This document shows positions 8,503 through 16,161 of a stretch of DNA of 64,000 nucleotides, one piece after another. The stretch lies in assembly GCA_963702685.1 (NCBI GenBank), contig CAVPDQ010000010.1, positions 62,001 through 126,000 of the forward strand, given 5' to 3'. The notes below the pieces were generated by a model, which made no database searches, was not told the DNA's origin, and worked only from the letters and a program-made list of their open reading frames with translations. The number at the start of each line of letters is the position of its first letter. Positions within the stretch are counted from its first letter, which is position 1. Position numbers and translations under genes: made by a program. Source of the DNA: AP-15 sp963702685 (lineage in GTDB: Bacteria; Pseudomonadota; Alphaproteobacteria; ATCC43930; CGMCC-115725).

Positions 8503-8527
8503 CCTGCCCCTGGCACGAACAGGGGCG
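8503..8527. repeat. Palindromic insert in transposase coding sequence (1)
   Basis: GCCCCTG and CAGGGGC form a 7-bp stem around GCACGAA. Removing 23 bases here rejoins the codons for Gln-Ala to Leu-Asp-Arg-Thr-Gln and restores a continuous transposase frame. The net change is not a multiple of three, so this copy frameshifts the gene. Confidence 0.65.
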
Positions 8528-8602
8528 CTTGATCGCACCCAGCCCGGTCTTCCGATGAAGAAGGGACGGGCCGGAACCATGACGCACGACTATAAACGCA
8601 AT

Positions 8603-8630
8603 AGCCTGCCCCGAGCGAAAGCCGGGGGCA
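8603..8630. repeat. Palindromic insert in transposase coding sequence (2)
   Basis: TGCCCC and GGGGCA form a stem around a GAGCGAAAGCCG-type loop. About 24 bases appear inserted between the codons for HDYKRN and GTTTLFAALD, adding SLPRAKAG in frame. It begins AGCCTGCCCC, the same as the first insert, so the two belong to one family. Confidence 0.6.
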
Positions 8631-9125
8631 CGACGACCTTGTTCGCTGCGCTCGACGTCCTCAAAGGCGCGGTCATCGGGCGCTGCATGGCGCGGCATCG
8701 CCATCAGGAGTTTCTCAGCTTTCTCAAAGCCATCGACCGCAGCACCCCAAAAGCTCTCGACATCCACTGCATTGCCGACAACTACGCGACCCACAAAAAA
8801 CAAGAAGTCAAGGACTGGATCGCCAACCACCCGCGCTTCTGCCTCCACTTCATTCCGACATCGTCATCCTGGCTGAACCTGGTCGAGCGCTGGTTCGCCA
8901 AGATCACCACCGAGCGGATCCGCCGCGGGGCATTCACCAGCGTGCCGCAACTCGAACGCGCCATCTACGACTACATCGAACGCAACAATGCCGACCCGAA
9001 GCCTTTCGTCTGGACGAAATCCGCCAACGACATCATCCGCAAGGTCAACCGCGGCACAGCGACCCTGCAAATGCCGCCGCTGCCGCAGCGTGACTGATTG
9101 TAAATGTTTGCGTGAGACACTACAC

Positions 9126-9288
9126 TAGTTGGCCTCGATAAGTGACGGTTCCGGCTTCGTCATGGTGCATCGCCTGTATTGCCTGGGGGCCGCCGGCTTC
9201 ATCGTCACCGTGCTTCGCCTGCTGCGCATAGGCACCGTTGGCACCTAATCAAAAGGGACAGGGTGAAGAGGGTCAGAAAGGCTTTCAT
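9126..9288 (-). pseudogene. N-terminal part of the secreted protein gene split by IS630
   Basis: On the minus strand ATG 9288 starts a hydrophobic signal sequence (MKAFLTLFTLSLLI). One base later the frame gives GANGAYAQQ, a typical signal-peptidase site, then an acidic stretch ending at the TA target. An indel therefore separates the signal peptide from the mature part, and the join to the C-terminal fragment at 7898 is also out of frame. The two shifts sum to zero. The gene is dead because of the insertion. Confidence 0.55.
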
Positions 9289-9413
9289 CTGATGCTCCGT
9301 GTGATGCCACCGTAGTAGAGATTGCTCCAACGTCAAAGATGAGCAGCAACGCGGCCGGTTCCTGAGCTATTCCGTCAGATTGCAGCGCGGCCGAATGGGC
9401 AGGATCGCGCGCG

Positions 9414-10241
9414 CTACCACTTGTAGACTTTCTGCAACGTTCCTCCCATCAGCGCTGCCTTGTCGTTCGCGGAGAGGCGGTTGGTCAAGCGGAACGGCGC
9501 CACACCCTGCTCATAGCTCAGCATGCCGATGGTCCGTGTCCAGTCGGTGCCCCACATGCAACGATCGAGCCCGAACGCGTCGATGACCCGCAATACCGGC
9601 TCCCAGATATCGTCGTAGGGGAAGGGTTGGTGCGACATCGTGCAGGCGCCGCTGATCTTGACCCTGACGTTTTCGTATCGAGCCAAGGCGAGGAGCTCCG
9701 GAAGATCGGCCCAAACCTCGGCGGGGACCGGCGGGCGAGCCGGCTGCAAGAGGCCGAGATGGTCGAGGACGATGACCGTATCCGGGTGCTGCCGGATGTG
9801 CGGCAGCCCTTTGTCGAGGATGCCCCAGCACAGCAAATTGACCGGCAAGCCATGTTTGCCGGCGGCAGCGAAAGCGCGGTTCAAGCCGGGATGGTCCGCG
9901 TCCATCGGCAGGCCGTCGCGCATTCGGATGCGAATGCCGCGGGCACCCGGTGTCGCCGCCCATTTCGCCACCACATCGTCGATCGCCGGATCGGTGGCGT
10001 CGACCGGCGTCACCACCCGAAACTTGTCCGGATAGGTGTTGTAAACCTCGAGCGCGTAGCTCGGATCGTATTCATAGGCGCTGAACGACGAGACCATGAT
10101 CGCCCCGTCGACGCCGACACTCCTCATCGCCGCGACCATCTCTTCGCCGGTGGCGGATTGGAGTCCGTGCGAGGGACTGGCCCACGGCCGAAGGGCATGA
10201 TTTCGATCGAAAGGATGAACCTGAACGTCGATGACCGGCAT
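9414..10241 (-). CDS. Amidohydrolase_2 family metal-dependent hydrolase
   Basis: This is a 275-residue TIM-barrel hydrolase related to 2-pyrone-4,6-dicarboxylate hydrolase and ACMSD. The N-terminus (MPVIDVQVHPFDRNHALRP) replaces the first His of the usual HxH pair with Gln, a variant I believe is typical of this subgroup. Further motifs are GARGIRIRM (residues about 100-108), VIVLDHLGLLQ (about 153-163) and CMWGTDWTRT (about 235), where the conserved barrel Asp lies. The start at ATG 10241 is chosen over an upstream in-frame start because it begins at the conserved strand. It is probably a ring-cleavage or lactone-hydrolysis step in aromatic catabolism. Confidence 0.75.
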   Translation of the reverse strand: MPVIDVQVHPFDRNHALRPWASPSHGLQSATGEEMVAAMRSVGVDGAIMVSSFSAYEYDPSYALEVYNTYPDKFRVVTPVDATDPAIDDVVAKWAATPGARGIRIRMRDGLPMDADHPGLNRAFAAAGKHGLPVNLLCWGILDKGLPHIRQHPDTVIVLDHLGLLQPARPPVPAEVWADLPELLALARYENVRVKISGACTMSHQPFPYDDIWEPVLRVIDAFGLDRCMWGTDWTRTIGMLSYEQGVAPFRLTNRLSANDKAALMGGTLQKVYKW

Positions 10242-10357
10242 GGCCGCCCTCCCGCTTGCTCGACCAATTCTCCGCCATCGCAACCGGTTTGCACAGAGTG
10301 CTGAGCGCGGTGACGGGTGGAGCGCGGATGGAGAACATCCGGGCGCCCGACGGTTTG

Positions 10358-10392
10358 GTGGAATGCGCTTCGCTATTCCACCCTACGTTCAT
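10358..10392. repeat. Half copy of the GTAGGG palindromic repeat
   Basis: GGTGGAATGCGCTTCGCTAT followed by TCCACCCTACG matches one arm of the palindrome at 7521-7604. It overlaps the 3' end of the acyl-CoA ligase gene and supplies its stop codon (TAG on the minus strand, 10373-10375). Confidence 0.7.
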
Positions 10393-12658
10393 CGCCAAGC
10401 ACGATGAGGGCGTCTACCGCCTTCACGCCCTGACCTCGTGGCAGCACCATCAGCGGATTGATGTCCAGCTCTGCCAAGTGTCCTTGCACGTGCATGGCGA
10501 GGTGCGATACGCGGACCAGGGTATCCGCGAGCGCTTCGAGGTCCGCCGCCGGCCGGCCGCGAAAGCCTTGGAGCAACCGGGCGCCTTTGACCTCGGCGAT
10601 CATCGCCTGGGCTTCCGAGCGCGTGATCGGGCAGCGTCTGAGCGCCACGTCGTTGTAGACCTCGACCATCACGCCGCCACTGCCGAACAGCAGCACCGGG
10701 CCCAATTGCGGATCGCAAGACACACCAATGATAACTTCTACACCGTCTGCGACCATCTCCTGCACCGACACGCCGATGATCCGGGCCTGCCGGGCTGCCG
10801 CATTTGCCGCGCCTGTTCCCTCCCCCTTGATGGGGGAGGGCCGGGGTGGGGGTGACGCCTCCACCTCGCGATCATTCGCCGGGGATGCTGCGGCATCACC
10901 CCCTCCCACCCCTCCCCCATCGAGGGGGAGGGCATTTAAATAGGCCTTGGCGCTGGCCAGGATCTCGGCGTAGGCGGTTCGCACTTGGGCCGCATCACGC
11001 AAGTTCAGCCGAACGACCCCGGCCTCGGTCTTGTGCAGGATATCCGGCGAGTCGATTTTGAGAGCCACCGGAAACCCGAGCTCTTCTGCGGCCTCGACGG
11101 CGTCCTCCGCGGAATTTGCCCGGCGCTCGCGCGCGCTCGCGACACCCCAGGCGGCCAACAGCTCTTTGCTCTCGGACTCCGAGAGGATCGGACGCCCCAG
11201 GCCGAGAGCCTGGGCGATGGCCGTATCCTGAGGTGCGGTGCGCGGCGGGGCCGTGGCAAAGCCGTCGGCCAGGCGACGCTCGCGCCAGGTGTGATAGGCG
11301 AGGCGGCTTTGCAGGCCTCGGGCCAATTTGTCCGGCGTGTAGAAGATCGGGATCCGGGCGTTTTTGAGCTGCGGCAGGCCAGCCTTGGTGTCCCGGCTTC
11401 CGGTCCACAAGAACACCACACCCTTGTCGGTCCGGTCGCGCTGGCTGATGACCTGCTGAGCCTGGGCGTCCGCCCCGGCGCTCGCCACGACGAGCGTCCC
11501 CATCCGGGGATCGTTGATCATATGCTCGATGATTTGCGGGAAGGACTCGCTGTTGGCAAAGCCTGTCACATCGGCAGGGTTCGCCGCCCACCCGAAGCCC
11601 TTCAGGACCCCGTTGATGCCGTCACGCGCCTCCGGCCCCAGCGCCGGCAGATCGAGACCGGCCTGACCGCACATGTCGGCGGTCAGCGAGCTGATGCCGC
11701 CCGAGTGGGATACCACCGCGATGCCGGGCATTTGGGGCTTGGGGGTGTGGGCGAGGAGGTGCGAGACCTCCAGCAGCTCGTCGTAATCCTGGACCCGGAT
11801 CACCCCGTATTGGGCAAAGATCGCATCGTACCGGGCATCTTCGCCCGTCAGCGCCGCGGTGTGCGAGCGTGCCGCCTGGGCTCCCAGCTCCGAACGCCCG
11901 ATTTTTATGAGGACGATCGGCTTGCCGCGCTCGGCGGCGATTTTTGCGACTTCGAGAAACTTGTCGGCCCGCTTGAAGCCTTCGACAAAGCCGGCAATGA
12001 CCCGGGTATCCGGATCGTCGAGCAGGTAGCGGGCGAAATCGGTAAAGTCGAGGTCGGCCTCGTTCCCGGTCGAGATGATATAGCTGAAGCCGATGCCGTT
12101 CTCGACCGCCCGCACCAGGAACGGCCCGAACGCCGTCGCACCGCTTTGGCACACGAGGCCGATCGGCCCCGTCAGACCAGACGCCCCGCGCGAGGAAGCG
12201 GTGGCCCAGATGTCGTCTTTGACATTCGCGAGCCCGAGGCAGTTGGGGCCGCTGATGCGCATGCCCGAGGTGCGGGCAAATTCACCCAATTCCCGCTGCA
12301 AATCACGCCGGTCGTCCACCCCGCGCTCGGCAAAGCCCGCCGAGATCACGATCGCCGATCCCGCCTCCTTCTTGTGGCTCTCCTCTACGACATCGAGCAC
12401 CTGGTCCCAGGGCACCACGATGGCGACCACATCGGGGGCCTCCGGCAGGTCCGTCACACTCGGGTAGGACTTGACCCCCATGATTTCGTCATAACGCGGG
12501 TTCACGGCATAAACCCGCACCCGGTCTTTGGCCTTGAGGGCGGCCGCCAGAAACCGCCCGCCATACTGCATCCGCGGTGTGGCACCGACGACCGCAATCG
12601 AGCTCGGGTTGAGCATTTTGCGGATCGAAGCCATCTGCGGTTCTGTCCAGAACGCCAT
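10373..12658 (-). CDS. ADP-forming acyl-CoA synthetase (acetate-CoA ligase family)
   Basis: This is a 761-residue fusion of the two ACD/AcdAB subunits. The N-terminal CoA-binding Rossmann domain (LNPSSIAVVGATPRMQYGG) is followed by succinyl-CoA-ligase-like domains with the likely phospho-His region (VVSHSGGISSLTADMCGQAG, about 325-345). A C-terminal ATP-grasp domain follows (ALKIDSPDILHKTEAGVVRL, GVSVQEMVADGVEVIIG). It converts an organic acid, CoA and ATP to acyl-CoA and ADP. About 45 residues between the ATP-grasp subregions (LPLDGGGVGGGDAAA ... PPPRPSPIKGEGTG) come from an inserted pair of palindromic repeats. The C-terminus ends within another repeat. The neighbouring amidohydrolase is on the same strand. 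Confidence 0.85.
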   Translation of the reverse strand: MAFWTEPQMASIRKMLNPSSIAVVGATPRMQYGGRFLAAALKAKDRVRVYAVNPRYDEIMGVKSYPSVTDLPEAPDVVAIVVPWDQVLDVVEESHKKEAGSAIVISAGFAERGVDDRRDLQRELGEFARTSGMRISGPNCLGLANVKDDIWATASSRGASGLTGPIGLVCQSGATAFGPFLVRAVENGIGFSYIISTGNEADLDFTDFARYLLDDPDTRVIAGFVEGFKRADKFLEVAKIAAERGKPIVLIKIGRSELGAQAARSHTAALTGEDARYDAIFAQYGVIRVQDYDELLEVSHLLAHTPKPQMPGIAVVSHSGGISSLTADMCGQAGLDLPALGPEARDGINGVLKGFGWAANPADVTGFANSESFPQIIEHMINDPRMGTLVVASAGADAQAQQVISQRDRTDKGVVFLWTGSRDTKAGLPQLKNARIPIFYTPDKLARGLQSRLAYHTWRERRLADGFATAPPRTAPQDTAIAQALGLGRPILSESESKELLAAWGVASARERRANSAEDAVEAAEELGFPVALKIDSPDILHKTEAGVVRLNLRDAAQVRTAYAEILASAKAYLNALPLDGGGVGGGDAAASPANDREVEASPPPRPSPIKGEGTGAANAAARQARIIGVSVQEMVADGVEVIIGVSCDPQLGPVLLFGSGGVMVEVYNDVALRRCPITRSEAQAMIAEVKGARLLQGFRGRPAADLEALADTLVRVSHLAMHVQGHLAELDINPLMVLPRGQGVKAVDALIVLGDERRVE
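10816..10933. repeat. Pair of inverted palindromic repeats inside the acyl-CoA ligase gene
   Basis: The left unit contains CTCCCCCTTGATGGGGGAG then GGCCGGGGTGGGGGTGA. The right unit is its inverted counterpart (TCACCCCCTCCCACCCCTCC then CCATCGAGGGGGAGGG). Each has its own hairpin. Both keep the host frame open, encoding the PPPRPSPIKGEG peptide and a Gly-rich stretch. Confidence 0.8.
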
Positions 12659-12783
12659 GACACCCTCTGAAAAGCGTGGTCGGTCGGGTGGGCCCGCCCA
12701 CGCTCTGCGAGCGCGGCGCCATCGGCCGATATTCCTACATCATCGGCTGAAAGAGAGCGCTTGCGGCAGAGCCTCTTGCGGTT

Positions 12784-12808
12784 ACTTAGTAGACTGTCCC
12801 CGTACCGG
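12784..12808 (-). repeat. Inverted GGGGACAGT repeat, left copy
   Basis: Read on the minus strand this is CGGGGACAGTCTACTAAGT. It matches 17 of 19 bases of the copy at 14038-14056 on the plus strand. The two copies point outward from each other and bracket the transglutaminase gene. Confidence 0.6.
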
Positions 12809-12815
12809 CCTGGAC

Positions 12816-13859
12816 CTAGAGCTGGCGCGAGGAGATCCGGTATTCGAAGCGGTCGGGATCGAGCCAGTCGGGTTCGCCCGTCGCCGTCCGGGCGTAGGGG
12901 TACATCAGGAAATCGAGCGGGTGCGGCGCGCCGGCCGGGGTGAAGTCGCGGGCGCTGTTGTAGCCGACCCAGTTCATTTCCCAGCTGCCGAACAGCCGCT
13001 CGCGCAGCGCCTGCACCGGCGGCGAGTCGAGGGCGAGCTTTGCCTCGAGCACGACCTTGCGCAAATCGGCCGGATCGACCGGCATCCAGCCCGCCGGCTC
13101 GAGATAGATTTCGGCACGGCAATGCTGCGCCTTGGTGATGTCGCCGGCGGCGCCGAGACAGGCGAACCGGCGCGAGGCGGCGACCCGGATGCCGTAGACC
13201 TCGCGCGCCGGGATGCCGGCGGCCCGGCACAGCCCGACGGTCAGGCTGCTGATATCGGCGCATTTGCCGCCGAGGAACCCGGTCTTCAGCATATTGGCGA
13301 TGTTGCCGATGCCGCAGCCGCGGGTCGCGGAATCGCGAAAGGTATTATCGACCACCCAGTCGTAGATCGCCCGGGCACGCTCGCGCGGAGCCGTCTTGCC
13401 GGCGACGATCTTGTCGGCGGTCTCGCGCACGATGCCGTCGGTCGGCATGCTCGCCGTCGGCTTCAGGAAGAATGCCCGCTCGGCCGAGGAGGCTGGATCG
13501 GGCAGGCCGTCGCGGTCCCGCGTCTCGACGGTTTGGGTGACCCGGACCGTGCGGGCGGCGGCGGATGAACCCCAGGTCAGGCGCAAGGCTCGGGCACCGT
13601 AGACCGGGTCGTCGACGAGCTCCGCCCGATCGGCGGTTCCCTGCCAACCGAGCGACAGCGTGCGCTGATAGGACCGCGCCGCCTGGGCGATCGGCAACCA
13701 CAAGGATGCGGGCGCCGCCGCGGCGAGGGTCACCTCGGTCGTGACCGCAAAGCGGCGCCATTCGGCGTTCGGTTCTTCGGCCGCACGAAGCGGGACCAGC
13801 CTGCCGGCGGCGGCGATTGCCGGCACGGCGGCGGCGGCGAGAAAACGGCGTCTGTCCAT
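12816..13859 (-). CDS. Exported transglutaminase-like cysteine protease fold protein
   Basis: This is a 347-residue protein with a twin-arginine signal (MDRRRFLAAAAVPAIAAAG). The transglutaminase core shows ARAIYDWVVDNTFRD (about 165-180) and GGKCADISSLTVGLCRAAGI, with the nucleophilic Cys near residue 202. The catalytic His lies in AQHCRAEIYLEPAGW and the Asp in MPVDPADL. Such proteins hydrolyse or transfer amide bonds, and the physiological substrate is unknown. The gene stands alone, flanked by inverted GGGGACAGT repeats at 12784 and 14038. Confidence 0.8.
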   Translation of the reverse strand: MDRRRFLAAAAVPAIAAAGRLVPLRAAEEPNAEWRRFAVTTEVTLAAAAPASLWLPIAQAARSYQRTLSLGWQGTADRAELVDDPVYGARALRLTWGSSAAARTVRVTQTVETRDRDGLPDPASSAERAFFLKPTASMPTDGIVRETADKIVAGKTAPRERARAIYDWVVDNTFRDSATRGCGIGNIANMLKTGFLGGKCADISSLTVGLCRAAGIPAREVYGIRVAASRRFACLGAAGDITKAQHCRAEIYLEPAGWMPVDPADLRKVVLEAKLALDSPPVQALRERLFGSWEMNWVGYNSARDFTPAGAPHPLDFLMYPYARTATGEPDWLDPDRFEYRISSRQL

Positions 13860-14005
13860 CGAATGCTCCCCGACAGGCCTGAAGCGCTCGCTGCAAACAT
13901 CGGCCCGGCGCGAGCCCGCCTGTCAACACGAATTCGTCACGGCCCGCCGCTCGCCGACGGGTCGGGCTTTCCTGCGGCGATAGGCGTGCGCTCTACTCTG
14001 CCCCT

Positions 14006-14037
14006 CGGGCAGGTTACGGCAGGTTTCGGGCAGGTTT
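14006..14037. repeat. Three tandem ~11-bp repeats
   Basis: CGGGCAGGTTA, CGGCAGGTTT and CGGGCAGGTTT follow one another directly. They run into the GGGGACAGT repeat. They lie upstream of the transglutaminase gene, between two genes transcribed leftward. Confidence 0.6.
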
Positions 14038-14058
14038 CGGGGACAGTTTACTAAATCG
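14036..14058 (+). repeat. Inverted GGGGACAGT repeat, right copy
   Basis: CGGGGACAGTTTACTAAAT at 14038-14056 pairs with the inverted copy at 12784-12808. Repeats with this core are, from memory, often associated with REP/RAYT transposases, but no such transposase is present here. Confidence 0.6.
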
Positions 14059-14109
14059 GCCCGGCTGCATTTGCGTGGCCGTCTGCTCGACCCCGCTTTA
14101 TTCGGCTCG

Positions 14110-15039
14110 CTACCCGGACTTTGCCGGCGGCGCGGCGCGGTCGCCGGCCGAGATTTCCTGGGTGCCGAGCGCGTCGGCGAGGCGGTGGGTGGCGCTGCCG
14201 GGCCGCAATGGCTTGGGCTGGCTCGCGTCGGGCGCCCAGCCGGTCAGGAACAGGATTTCGAAGGTTGCCGGGATGCGGCCGTCGGGGAGGCCGAAACGCT
14301 CGGCGTAGATCGCGATGGCGCGGGCGAGCGTGGCGCGGCGCAGCGGGGTGCGGCGGCGGGCCGCGAGCGCGTTGGTCTCGCCCATGCCGCGCAAATCGCG
14401 CATCAAGGCGAGCATGTCGGCATAGGTGACGGTGATCGTGTCGGCGTCTGCGACCGGCAGCGCAAAACCGGCGCGCTGCAACAGAGCCGCCGCGTCGGCG
14501 AGCTCGGCAAAGGGCGAGACGCGCGGGCTCGCCCCGTTTTCCTCGGCCAGCTCGGCTTCGAGCAAGGCCGTGCGCAATTCGGAAAGTGTCGCGCCGCCGA
14601 GCAGCGCGCCCAGAAACAATCCATCGGGCTTCAGCGCGCGGCGCAATTGGATCAGGGCACCGGGCAGGTCGCCGGCCCAATGCAGCGCCAGGGCGCTGAC
14701 CACGAGGTCGAAGGCGCCATCGCGGAACGGCACGAATTCGAGATCGACCGCGACCCCGAGGCCGATGCCGCGCGCCAACAGCGCAGGGGCGGGCTCGGCC
14801 GCGACAATCAATTCGGTCCCCGGGCGTTGCACCAAATTCCGCGACAGAACCCCGCCATGCGCGCCGAAATCGAGCACGCTCGGAAAGCGCCGGTCGATGT
14901 CGGCGAGCCGGTCGCAGATGCGGGCGGCGATCTCGGCGTGGAGAAAATCGACCGGGCCGATCCCCCCGGCCCGTTTGCGATGCATGCGCCAGGCTCGGCG
15001 GTCGAACAATGCCGTCGGGTCGTCATCGAAAGAGGTCAT
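14110..15039 (-). CDS. SAM-dependent methyltransferase, NDUFAF5/BioC-like
   Basis: This is a 309-residue class I methyltransferase. Characteristic motifs are SFDDDPTALFDRRAWRMHRKRAG at the N-terminus (the mitochondrial NDUFAF5 signature of RRAWRMHR), VLDFGAHGGVLSRNL (SAM motif I), DLVVSALALHWAGDLPGALI and DGLFLGALLGGATLSELR. NDUFAF5 acts in assembly of respiratory complex I, and BioC methylates malonyl-ACP. The RAWRMHR motif favours the former. ATG 15039 is preferred to a start 39 bp upstream because it begins at this motif. It is divergent from comF. Confidence 0.8.
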   Translation of the reverse strand: MTSFDDDPTALFDRRAWRMHRKRAGGIGPVDFLHAEIAARICDRLADIDRRFPSVLDFGAHGGVLSRNLVQRPGTELIVAAEPAPALLARGIGLGVAVDLEFVPFRDGAFDLVVSALALHWAGDLPGALIQLRRALKPDGLFLGALLGGATLSELRTALLEAELAEENGASPRVSPFAELADAAALLQRAGFALPVADADTITVTYADMLALMRDLRGMGETNALAARRRTPLRRATLARAIAIYAERFGLPDGRIPATFEILFLTGWAPDASQPKPLRPGSATHRLADALGTQEISAGDRAAPPAKSG

Positions 15040-15099
15040 CAAAGCGCCTGGCCTCGGTAGCAGTTGACGAACGCTCACAACCGCCGATTATGTGGCGCG

Positions 15100-15864
15100 A
15101 TGCAGATGACGGCAATCCTCCGGGGCAAAGCCGGGCTGCGGCTGCAGCAGATCGGCCGGGCGGTGGTCGATGGCGTGCTGCCGCCGCGCTGTCTGCATTG
15201 CGGCGAGATCGTCGACGAGCCGGCTGCGCTGTGCGGTCGGTGTTGGAACGACATCGTGTTTTTTGCGCCTCCCTGGTGCGTGATGTGCGGCCTGCCGTTT
15301 CCTTACCCGATGGGCGAGAAGGCGCTGTGCGCCGATTGCGCCCGCGGCCGGCACAGCTGGGACCGGGCCCGCGCGGTGCTGCGCTACGACAAGAACAGCC
15401 GACGCCTGATCCTCGCCCTCAAGCACGGCGACCAGACCCATTTGGCCCAAGCCTTTGGCCGCTGGATGCAGCGGATGGGGCGTGAGGTTTTGGCGGGCGC
15501 CGATGTGACGATGCCGGTGCCGCTGCATTGGACCCGGCTGTTTCACCGCCGCTACAACCAGGCCGCCTTGCTCGCCCACGCGATCCGCGGCGCCGGTGGC
15601 CCGCCGGTCGCCGCCGATTGGCTCGTCCGGCGGCGGCGGACCCCGTCGCAAGGGCATATGAGCCCCGAGGCGCGCGCCCGCAACGTGCGTGCCGCCTTTG
15701 CCCTGCGGTCCGGCCGCAATGTCGCCGGCAAGCATGTGGTCATCATCGACGACGTGATCACGACCGGTGCCACCGCTGATGAATGCGCCCGCGTGCTGAA
15801 GCGAGCGGGTGCCGCCTCGGTCGGCGTGCTGGCGCTGGCGCGGGCATTGCGAACCGGGGCATAA
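15100..15864 (+). CDS. comF: ComF family phosphoribosyltransferase-like protein
   Basis: This is a 254-residue protein with an N-terminal zinc-binding region (PPRCLHCGEIV, CGRCWNDI, WCVMCGLPF, LCADCARG). The C-terminal phosphoribosyltransferase fold carries the PRPP loop VVIIDDVITTGAT (about residues 215-227). ComF proteins take part in DNA uptake in naturally competent bacteria, but the family is universal and its role in this lineage is unproven. It begins a run of genes ending with the nitrilase-like hydrolase. There is an alternative start 6 bp downstream. Confidence 0.85.
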   Translation: MQMTAILRGKAGLRLQQIGRAVVDGVLPPRCLHCGEIVDEPAALCGRCWNDIVFFAPPWCVMCGLPFPYPMGEKALCADCARGRHSWDRARAVLRYDKNSRRLILALKHGDQTHLAQAFGRWMQRMGREVLAGADVTMPVPLHWTRLFHRRYNQAALLAHAIRGAGGPPVAADWLVRRRRTPSQGHMSPEARARNVRAAFALRSGRNVAGKHVVIIDDVITTGATADECARVLKRAGAASVGVLALARALRTGA

Positions 15865-15897
15865 TCGACGGCGACGCAGGAGCGCAAGGCGGCGGTA

Positions 15898-16161
15898 ATG
15901 GTGAAGGTCGAGATGTACACGACGATGTTCTGCCCCTACTGCTCGCGCGCTCGGGCGCTATTGCAGCGCAAGGGCGTCGCATTCGACGATATCGACATCA
16001 CCGAGGGGCCCGGGAGGCGCGCCGAGATGCTGCGCCGCGCCGGTGGGCGCACCTCGGTGCCGCAAATCTTTATCAATGGCGAGCATATCGGCGGCTCGGA
16101 CGAGCTCGCCGCACTCGAACGGGCGGGCCTGCTCGACGCGAAATTGAGGAGCACAGCATGA
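15898..16161 (+). CDS. grxC: Glutaredoxin 3
   Basis: This is an 87-residue class I glutaredoxin. The dithiol active site CPYC lies at residues 12-15 in YTTMFCPYCSRARALL. The conserved TSVPQIFINGEHIGGSDEL holds the cis-Pro and the glutathione-binding GGSD. It reduces protein disulfides and glutathione mixed disulfides in the cytoplasm. Its stop overlaps the start of the next gene (ATGA at 16158-16161). Confidence 0.92.
   Translation: MVKVEMYTTMFCPYCSRARALLQRKGVAFDDIDITEGPGRRAEMLRRAGGRTSVPQIFINGEHIGGSDELAALERAGLLDAKLRSTA

Larger units (their letters stand above)
7956..9097 (+). pseudogene. IS630 transposase, frame broken by palindromic insert
   Basis: The N-terminal part (from ATG 7956) has the HTH domain (IALRARIILGAADGRSNNAL) and the first catalytic Asp (VFCIDEKSQIQ). 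The frame then ends at 8558. The rest of the catalytic domain continues in another frame to 9097, with the second Asp (HCIADNYATHKK) and the Glu (SWLNLVERWFAKIT). The break coincides with an extra ~23 bases of palindrome near 8503-8527, after which the expected LDRTQPGLPMKKGRAG reads in the second frame. Some IS630 elements use programmed frameshifting, but the position at an inserted hairpin suggests inactivation. Confidence 0.8.
7899..9125 (+). mobile_element. Complete IS630-family insertion sequence
   Basis: The element is 1227 bp, bounded by perfect 19-bp terminal inverted repeats GTGTAGTGTCTCACGCAAA, with TA duplicated at each side (7897-7898 and 9126-9127), as expected for IS630. It encodes a DDE transposase whose reading frame is broken in the middle. 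It inserted into a secreted-protein gene on the minus strand. Two ~24-base palindromic segments (8503-8527 and 8603-8630) are absent from the family consensus as I know it and make the element longer than usual. Confidence 0.9.

Noticed and set aside
10256..10855. Plus-strand open frame across the repeat and the acyl-CoA synthetase 3' end
   Set aside because: It overlaps the real minus-strand gene over most of its length and shows no domain or plausible composition.
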